A stretch of 11,550 bases of DNA. It comes from SAR324 cluster bacterium (GTDB lineage Bacteria; SAR324; JACQKK01). Positions 7,180-11,550 of this stretch are shown in pieces. Each line of letters opens with the position of its first letter. Position 1 is the stretch's first letter. The notes under the pieces were generated by a model that was given only the letters and a program-made list of their open reading frames with translations, did no database searches and was not told where the DNA came from. The position numbers were made by a program, and so were the translations under genes. The DNA lies in contig JACZVE010000053.1 in the NCBI GenBank assembly GCA_022572825.1, positions 1 through 11,550 on the forward strand, written 5' to 3'.

Positions 7180-7533
7180 CTAACTCTCCGTCACATGGGG
7201 AGTGCCCGGCTCCGGGCCGCGCTCCAGGGACAGGTCGAACAGGTCGCGCAGGAAGCGGAAGGAGTAAATTCCGGTATCGTGACCATCGCTCCATTGGATG
7301 CGCAGCGCGTAATTTCCCACGTAGTCCGCCTTCCGGATGTGTATGTTCGCAGCAATGGACTTGGCATCGAGCACCTTTTCCCCCGACATCTCGTCCACGC
7401 AAGTGGCGCAGGGGCAGACGTCGCGCAGGTAGAAGAAGGGATAATGGGCCACCACGCCGTCGCCCCACTCGATGGTGAGGTCGTCCGCGTAGACGATGTC
7501 CCTGGTCTTGCGCTTTTTGATGCTGAGGGCCAC
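7180..7533 (-). CDS. DUF971 protein (gamma-butyrobetaine hydroxylase-like N-terminal domain)
   Basis: This 117-residue protein is a stand-alone DUF971 domain. Visible family features are the opening strand DIVYADDLTIEWGDG, the cysteine cluster DVCPCATCVDEMSGEKVLD (C40, C42, C45) and the C-terminal WSDGHDTGIYSFRFLRDL (81-98). The same fold forms the N-terminal domain of gamma-butyrobetaine hydroxylase, where it binds zinc; the role of the free bacterial form is not settled. The reading frame is open much further upstream, but that part overlaps the thioesterase out of frame and looks non-coding. I chose the GTG at 7533, four bases after the thioesterase TGA. It gives a normal family length and no ATG is available nearby. 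No clear RBS precedes it, so expression probably depends on coupling to the thioesterase gene. Confidence 0.85.
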   Translation of the reverse strand: MALSIKKRKTRDIVYADDLTIEWGDGVVAHYPFFYLRDVCPCATCVDEMSGEKVLDAKSIAANIHIRKADYVGNYALRIQWSDGHDTGIYSFRFLRDLFDLSLERGPEPGTPHVTES

Positions 7534-7537
7534 GGCT

Positions 7538-7990
7538 TCACAGGTTGGGGGGCCGCTGCTCGTCCTTGCGGCTGACGCGATAAATGGCTGTTCCGATGGC
7601 GATGAGGTGCTCCTTGTCGTTGTGCAGTTCCATACGCGCGGCCGACAGAATGCGTCCGGGACGCATGACCTCGCCCGAGGCGATGAAGTGCTCGCCGCTC
7701 CCCGGCCGCAGAAAGTCCACGCGCATGTCCACCGTACCCATCCCGTACAGGGGGGACGCATCCGCGAAGGTGGCCATCACGGCACAGGCGCCGATAACGT
7801 CGAGGACGGCCGAGATGACCCCTCCGTGAAGGACGCGGGTGATAAAGTTTCCCACAAGATCTTCCCTGAAATCAAAGCGGATCGTGGCCTTGCCGTCGTC
7901 CGCCGAGAGCAGCTTCAAGCCCAGTTGACGGTTGAAGGGAACCACGTTCTCCATGATGTTCCGCAAAATTTCAAACTTCTCGGGAGACAT
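7538..7990 (-). CDS. Hotdog-fold acyl-CoA thioesterase, PaaI/YigI-like
   Basis: This 150-residue protein is a single hotdog domain. The signature RVLHGGVISAVLDVIGA carries HGG at residues 55-57 and an acidic residue, D64, on the central helix, as in PaaI-type thioesterases that hydrolyse acyl-CoA. The segment VPFNRQLGLKLL followed by LVGNF before the HGG resembles the YigI-like branch; the substrate length cannot be told. The frame could begin at ATG 8023, adding eleven residues. I prefer ATG 7990 because GAGGTG lies six bases upstream of it and the protein then starts in the usual place. The gene overlaps the end of thrC by 20 bases and precedes the DUF971 gene by four bases, indicating translational coupling. 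It may serve as a housekeeping CoA-salvage enzyme; its link to threonine or histidine synthesis is unclear. Confidence 0.88.
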   Translation of the reverse strand: MSPEKFEILRNIMENVVPFNRQLGLKLLSADDGKATIRFDFREDLVGNFITRVLHGGVISAVLDVIGACAVMATFADASPLYGMGTVDMRVDFLRPGSGEHFIASGEVMRPGRILSAARMELHNDKEHLIAIGTAIYRVSRKDEQRPPNL

Positions 7991-9437
7991 CCCTGTCACC
8001 TCGCTTCGATGGGCGCTCGGCAAGACATTGTCGGATATAGGCCTGAACGGCCGGCAGCGTGGCGGGCAGCACCTCGACGCGGGTCGGCAGATCGGTCAGC
8101 ATGGCCAGCGGCGGCGGCAGCGGCGGTGCATGGCCGATTGCCTCGCGGATGGCACTGGAGAACTTGGCCGGGTGGGCGGTGGCCATGGCGATCACCGGCA
8201 CGCCCTCGCGGGCATGCTCCCGCGCAGCGCGGTAAGCGATGGCACTGTGCGGATCCAACAGGTATCCCGTGGCGCGGTGGACCTCGCGGATGGTTGCCAG
8301 AGTCGCCCCATTGTCGACGCACAGCGCGGAAAAGTCTGCCCGCACGCGGGGCATCAGGGATTCGGGCAGTTGGAACCCTCCCCTTTGCTGCAGCGCCGCC
8401 AGCCAGCCCCGCACCGCGGCCCCGTCGCCGCGGGTCAGGTCGAACAGATAGCGCTCGAAATTACTGGCGACCTGGATGTCCATCGACGGGCTGAGCGTCT
8501 GCTTGACAGGGCCCTTGTGGTAGCGCCCGCTCTGCACCAGCTCATACAAAATGGCGTTCTCGTTCGTTGCGAGGATCAGCTTGTCGATGGGCAGCCCCAT
8601 GCGCCGGGCCAGTACGCCCGCATAGATGTGTCCGAAGTTCCCGGTGGGCACGGCAAAGCGGACAGGATCGCCCATCCGCATGGGTGCCCTGCCGGCAGCG
8701 GGGCGTTCGCGGGCTTCCAGCGTGCGGAAATACGCGAAAAAGAAATAGGTGGTCTGCGCCATTACGCGCGCCCAGTTAATGGAGTTGACCGCACCCAGCC
8801 CGAACTCCGCGTTAAAGGCGCGGTCGTTGAACACGCCCTTCACCAGCGCCTGAATGTCGTCGAAGCTTCCCTCGACCGCGATGGGGTGGACGTTGGCGTC
8901 GGGGACCGTGATCATCTGCCGCTCCTGCATCGGGGTGACCCGGCCGCGCGGGTATAGCATGAAGACCTCGATTCCCTCGCGGGCGCGCAACGCATGAATG
9001 GCCGCGCTGCCCGTATCGCCGGAGGTGGCCCCCACGATCGTCAGCCGCGCTTGGCGTTGGGCGAGGAAATGCTGGAACAGGTGCCCCAGAAACTGCAGCG
9101 CGATGTCCTTGAAAGCCAGCGTTGGCCCGTGGAACAGCTCGCATACATGGATCCCATCCACGTCCACGAGGGGAGTTACCTGCGGATGATCGAAGAGGGC
9201 AAAGCTGCGATCGACGATGCCGGACAGAACGTCCGGAGCCAGTTCCCCTTCCACAAAGGGCGCAACGACTGCCTGGAACAGCTCGGCAAAGGGAAGCTCG
9301 CGCCAGGCGGCGAGCTTCGCTGCGACGTCGGGCACAGCTTCCGGCACGAACAACCCCCCATCCGGCGCCAAGCCGGTCATGACGGTCTCACCGAAGAGGA
9401 GGGAGCTGCTTTCGCCTCGGGTGCTGAGGTAACGCAT
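7971..9437 (-). CDS. thrC: Threonine synthase
   Basis: This 488-residue enzyme converts O-phospho-L-homoserine to L-threonine with pyridoxal phosphate, the last step of threonine synthesis. The N-terminal threonine-synthase domain starts MRYLSTRGES. The PLP lysine is K110 in HGPTLAFKDIALQFLG (103-118). The phosphate-gripping loops are GATSGDTGSAA (136-146) and PTGNFGHIYAG (264-274). The length fits the E. coli-type proteobacterial class. The frame stays open upstream to 9875, but that part lies antiphase over hisF and reads as arginine-rich shadow. ATG 9437 is the homologous start and has GGCGAG upstream (CAGGCGAGCGGCACC before the ATG). It follows hisF after 20 bases and overlaps the thioesterase. 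Neither hom nor thrB is nearby, which is unusual for the pathway. Confidence 0.97.
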   Translation of the reverse strand: MRYLSTRGESSSLLFGETVMTGLAPDGGLFVPEAVPDVAAKLAAWRELPFAELFQAVVAPFVEGELAPDVLSGIVDRSFALFDHPQVTPLVDVDGIHVCELFHGPTLAFKDIALQFLGHLFQHFLAQRQARLTIVGATSGDTGSAAIHALRAREGIEVFMLYPRGRVTPMQERQMITVPDANVHPIAVEGSFDDIQALVKGVFNDRAFNAEFGLGAVNSINWARVMAQTTYFFFAYFRTLEARERPAAGRAPMRMGDPVRFAVPTGNFGHIYAGVLARRMGLPIDKLILATNENAILYELVQSGRYHKGPVKQTLSPSMDIQVASNFERYLFDLTRGDGAAVRGWLAALQQRGGFQLPESLMPRVRADFSALCVDNGATLATIREVHRATGYLLDPHSAIAYRAAREHAREGVPVIAMATAHPAKFSSAIREAIGHAPPLPPPLAMLTDLPTRVEVLPATLPAVQAYIRQCLAERPSKRGDRDVSREV

Positions 9438-9457
9438 GGTGCCGCTCGCCTGTGGAG

Positions 9458-10243
9458 TTAGGGTAATCCGATCTCTTCCATCTCCGGGGTCAGCCTCACC
9501 GGCACGCCCCGCTCCCGCAGCGCCTGCTTCAACCGGGGTACCGTGAGCTGGCCGTAATGAAACACGGAGGCGGCCAGCACGGCGTCCGCCTTGCCTGTCG
9601 TCAGCGCCTGGTGGAAATGCTCGATGGTACCGCCGCCTCCGGAGGCAATCACGGGCACGTTCACCCGCTCGCTGATCGCCGCGGTGATGGCCAGATCGAA
9701 GCCGGTCTGTCGACCGTCCTGGTCCATACTGGTGAGGAGGATCTCGCCGGCACCCCGGCGAGTGACTTCCTGCGCCCAGGCGATGGCATCGATGCCCGTG
9801 GGCCGGCGCCCGCCGTGCGTGTAGACCTGCCAGCCGTCGCCTTCGCGCTTGACGTCCATGGCGACCACGATGCATTGGGAGCCGAAGCGCTCGGCGCTCC
9901 GGGAGATCAGCTCGGGGTTAATCACCGCCGCCGTATTGACCGAAACCTTGTCCGCACCCGCGGTGACGATATCGTGGATGTCGTCCACGGAAGCGATCCC
10001 GCCCCCGATCGTAAACGGGATGAACAGCACTCTTGCCAGCCGCTTTGCCAGCTCCAACGTCAATCCCCGGTTTTCGTGGCTCGCCGTGATGTCCAGGAAC
10101 ACCAGCTCGTCCGCGGACTGCTCGTTGTAGCGCATGGCCAGCTCCAGGGGGTCGCCGGCATCGCGCAGATCGACGAAGCTGACGCCCTTGACGACACGAC
10201 CTTCCTTGATGTCCAGGCAGGGGATGATTCGTTTTGCCAGCAT
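9458..10243 (-). CDS. hisF: Imidazole glycerol phosphate synthase, cyclase subunit HisF
   Basis: This 261-residue TIM-barrel enzyme takes PRFAR and ammonia supplied by HisH to form imidazole glycerol phosphate and AICAR. It is full length. The two catalytic aspartates are present at the same positions as in the well-studied Thermotoga enzyme: D11 in IIPCLDIKEGRVVKG and D130 in VVAMDVKR. Phosphate-binding segments TIGGGI (78-83) and ASGGGGTIEHF are intact. The ATG at 10243 is the standard start (MLAKRIIPCLD); no strong RBS is seen. It lies 26 bases after hisA and 20 bases before thrC. The glutaminase partner hisH is not in the window and must be encoded elsewhere if histidine synthesis is complete. 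Confidence 0.98.
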   Translation of the reverse strand: MLAKRIIPCLDIKEGRVVKGVSFVDLRDAGDPLELAMRYNEQSADELVFLDITASHENRGLTLELAKRLARVLFIPFTIGGGIASVDDIHDIVTAGADKVSVNTAAVINPELISRSAERFGSQCIVVAMDVKREGDGWQVYTHGGRRPTGIDAIAWAQEVTRRGAGEILLTSMDQDGRQTGFDLAITAAISERVNVPVIASGGGGTIEHFHQALTTGKADAVLAASVFHYGQLTVPRLKQALRERGVPVRLTPEMEEIGLP

Positions 10244-10269
10244 CGTATTCGCCGTTGGGCGCTCAAGCC

Positions 10270-10995
10270 TCAGTGGTTGAACTCCGCCACGTCTTCCAGC
10301 CTCAGCCTGCCCTCGTAGAATGCCTTGCCCACGATCACGCGATCGACGCCGTCGGGCTCGAGCGCGGCAATGGAACGGATATCAGCCTTGTCGGTGACTC
10401 CCCCGGAGGCGGTCACCCTGACCCCGGATTCCCTGGCAAAACGGCGGATGGCCGCAAGGTTGGGTCCGCCCAGCATGCCATCGCGCGCGATATCGGTGAA
10501 GACCACCCGCTCGATGCCTCGCCTCCGCCACTGGCGGGCGAACTCCACGGCGTCCAATCGGGTCTCCTCGGCCCAGCCAGCAATCGCCACCTGGCCTTCC
10601 ATGGCATCGATGCCCAGTTGTACGCGCGCGTTCCCGAAGCGGTGCAATGCCCGCTCCAGCATTTCGGGATCGCGCACGGCGAGCGTGCCGATGATCACCG
10701 AGTCGATCCCCAGCCCCAGCGCGTTGGCGATGTTATCCAGTGAGCGTAAGCCGCCGCCCAGCTCCAGAGGGATGTCCACCGCCGCCCTGATGGCCGCGAT
10801 GGACGCTAAATTGCCGACCTGGCCGCCGAAGGCGCCGTCGAGGTCCACCAAGTGCAGCATTTTCGCCCCGGCGCGAACGAAATCCAGAGCCACTCCCGCC
10901 GGGTTGCCGCTGTACACGGTGACGGCCTCCGAGCGGCCCTGGGTGAGTCGCACGCATTTGCCGTCCTTCAGATCGATGGCAGGCAAGATCAGCAT
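10270..10995 (-). CDS. hisA: ProFAR isomerase HisA
   Basis: This 241-residue TIM barrel isomerises ProFAR to PRFAR, the step before HisF. Key residues are D8 (ILPAIDLKDGKCVRL), D130 (GIDAMEGQVAIAGW) and T167 (VFTDIARDGML), matching the catalytic positions of HisA. LELGGGLRS (78-86) and TASGGV (195-200) form the phosphate sites. The frame runs open upstream to 11415, but the extra 140 residues are translated repeat DNA and resemble no protein. ATG 10995 gives the normal start and length. No Shine-Dalgarno sequence precedes it; instead a perfect 12-bp palindrome ends four bases before the ATG. It appears to be the first gene of the hisA-hisF-thrC-thioesterase-DUF971 cluster. Confidence 0.97.
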   Translation of the reverse strand: MLILPAIDLKDGKCVRLTQGRSEAVTVYSGNPAGVALDFVRAGAKMLHLVDLDGAFGGQVGNLASIAAIRAAVDIPLELGGGLRSLDNIANALGLGIDSVIIGTLAVRDPEMLERALHRFGNARVQLGIDAMEGQVAIAGWAEETRLDAVEFARQWRRRGIERVVFTDIARDGMLGGPNLAAIRRFARESGVRVTASGGVTDKADIRSIAALEPDGVDRVIVGKAFYEGRLRLEDVAEFNH

Positions 10996-10998
10996 CAA

Positions 10999-11010
10999 CG
11001 CACCGGTGCG
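10999..11010. promoter_or_regulatory. Perfect 12-bp palindrome just before hisA
   Basis: CGCACCGGTGCG is a perfect palindrome that occupies the place where a hisA ribosome binding site would be expected. It could be a protein-binding site or a chance GC-rich palindrome. The function is unknown. No histidine-codon-rich leader peptide, the hallmark of his attenuation, was found upstream. Confidence 0.3.
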
Positions 11011-11129
11011 ATGGAGAGCGTACCGCGAATGTACACTATCATGGCGGCCATCCGGCTCCAACGGTGCATATCGCGTGCGGCTCTCGGCGTGCGGTAGGAG
11101 CGGCCGGTGGTCATGGGGTAATCTACTCC

Positions 11130-11213
11130 CTGCGCTTTTCACTGCGATTTTCCGTGTGCTTTTCCGTGTGCTTTTCACTGCGATTTTCCGTGTGCTTTTT
11201 ACTGCGCTTTTTA
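11130..11213. repeat. Tandem array of seven 12-bp units
   Basis: Seven contiguous 12-bp units run without a gap from 11130 to 11213, with an eighth partial start at 11214. Units alternate between a CTGCG form (CTGCGCTTTTCA, CTGCGATTTTCC) and a GTGTG form (GTGTGCTTTTCC, GTGTGCTTTTCA). Every unit has a T-run of four or five at its centre. There are no spacers, so this is not a CRISPR array. On the minus strand the array translates to basic repeats, but it precedes the hisA start and is not part of that protein. It is a minisatellite-type repeat that may vary in copy number between strains. Confidence 0.85.
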
Positions 11214-11303
11214 CTGCGGTCGGCTCCTCTCTCGATGAACAGAAGCCTTTGCGTAACTCCACCGTTAGGGCGCAGAGTGCATGATACGGTCGGACCTTAC
11301 CCC

Positions 11304-11375
11304 GCCTGACCCCTAATAGCGGACGGAATTCCTCGCGGAAACAGCCGGTGTCGCGACCGCATTTAGGGGTCAGGC
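11304..11375. repeat. Perfect 13-bp inverted repeat with 46-bp spacer
   Basis: GCCTGACCCCTAA (11304-11316) and TTAGGGGTCAGGC (11363-11375) are exact inverted copies. The arms resemble the ends of small palindromic repeat elements associated with REP-type transposases, but no transposase is present. The spacer shows no gene. Confidence 0.6.
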
Positions 11376-11393
11376 TGCCCCTCTCCGATGCGA

Positions 11394-11550
11394 AGTGCGG
11401 CGCGCAATACCGCACTCACGGGGAATGGGCAAAGGTAGCTCCCCTCTCCTTGGGAGGGGGGAGGCACCGCGCGACTCGCAAGCGGTGCCCGGCAGGCAGC
11501 GGGGGTGAGGTTATTCGAACAGCCGCCCCGCCCTCCCCCCTACGCAATGG
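11394..11550. repeat. Right-hand hairpin repeat, same family as the left end
   Basis: This stretch has three stems: AGTGCGG/CCGCACT (11394-11400 with 11410-11416), CCCCTCTC paired with GGGAGGGG (11441-11448 with 11452-11459, one wobble pair) and GGCACCGC/GCGGTGCC (11463-11470 with 11482-11489). It then carries GGGGGTGAGG (11501-11510), identical to 134-143 at the left end. The window closes in a C-rich run and GCAATGG, which looks like the first arm of a further hairpin of the left-end type, cut off by the window edge. No gene is seen. Confidence 0.5.

Noticed and set aside
7534..7761. N-terminal extension of the DUF971 frame
   Set aside because: It overlaps the thioesterase out of frame, and DUF971 homology starts after the thioesterase stop.
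9438..9875. N-terminal extension of the thrC frame
   Set aside because: It lies within hisF in another frame and reads as Arg/Gly/His-rich shadow; ThrC begins at MRYLSTRGES.
11015..11070. Promoter for hisA (TTGGAG with GATAGT or TAGTGT)
   Set aside because: Spacer lengths and -10 matches are poor; nothing stood out from background.
11130..11213. Possible CRISPR array
   Set aside because: The units are contiguous 12-mers with no unique spacers and no cas genes nearby.
10996..11415. N-terminal extension of the hisA frame
   Set aside because: The extra residues are translated tandem repeats and intergenic DNA; HisA homology begins at 10995.

Overview
The window is GC-rich DNA from a bacterial chromosome, most likely a Beta- or Gammaproteobacterium. 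That placement is inferred from the style of the HisA, HisF and ThrC proteins, the DUF971 protein, the hotdog thioesterase and a CheZ-like C-terminal tail; no rRNA or other phylogenetic marker is present. No tRNA, rRNA, CRISPR array, transposase or phage gene was seen.

Layout. (1) Bases 1-245 hold a hairpin-rich intergenic repeat with inverted ends (13-144) and no gene. (2) Bases 246-2732 (minus) encode an 828-residue tandem family III (CaiB/BaiF) CoA-transferase. (3) A 202-bp divergent promoter region (2733-2934) has a good sigma70-like promoter on each side and an operator-like repeat arrangement between them. (4) Bases 2935-5417 (plus) form a two-gene operon: an exported TPR plus beta-propeller protein, then a short-chain dehydrogenase/reductase (SDR) resembling the PECR/DECR enoyl-CoA reductase branch. 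(5) Bases 5418-5628 separate convergent genes and contain several strong hairpins. (6) Bases 5629-6966 (minus) encode a 445-residue protein with a cyclic-nucleotide-binding-like domain, an unrecognised helical region and a CheZ-like C-terminal peptide. This gene looks less GC-rich than its neighbours. (7) Bases 7180-10995 (minus) form a tight cluster read as hisA, hisF, thrC, a hotdog thioesterase and a DUF971 protein, with gaps of 26 bp or less or small overlaps. (8) Bases 10996-11550 carry no gene but hold a 12-bp palindrome, seven 12-bp tandem repeats, a 13-bp inverted repeat and another copy of the hairpin and GGGGGTGAGG repeat family seen at the left end.

How the genes fit together. The CoA-transferase and the PECR-like SDR face each other across a shared regulatory region, which suggests related acyl-CoA chemistry; the substrate cannot be read from the sequence. 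HisA and HisF are consecutive enzymes of histidine synthesis, but hisH, the usual partner of hisF, is not between the right repeat region and hisA. ThrC makes threonine and sits here without hom or thrB. The thioesterase and DUF971 protein appear translationally coupled to this housekeeping cluster. The cyclic-nucleotide-binding-like protein has its own candidate promoter and is the least explained gene. The most interesting items are its CheZ-like tail, the asymmetric active sites of the fused CoA-transferase, the missing YxxxK in the SDR, and the 12-bp tandem array upstream of hisA.
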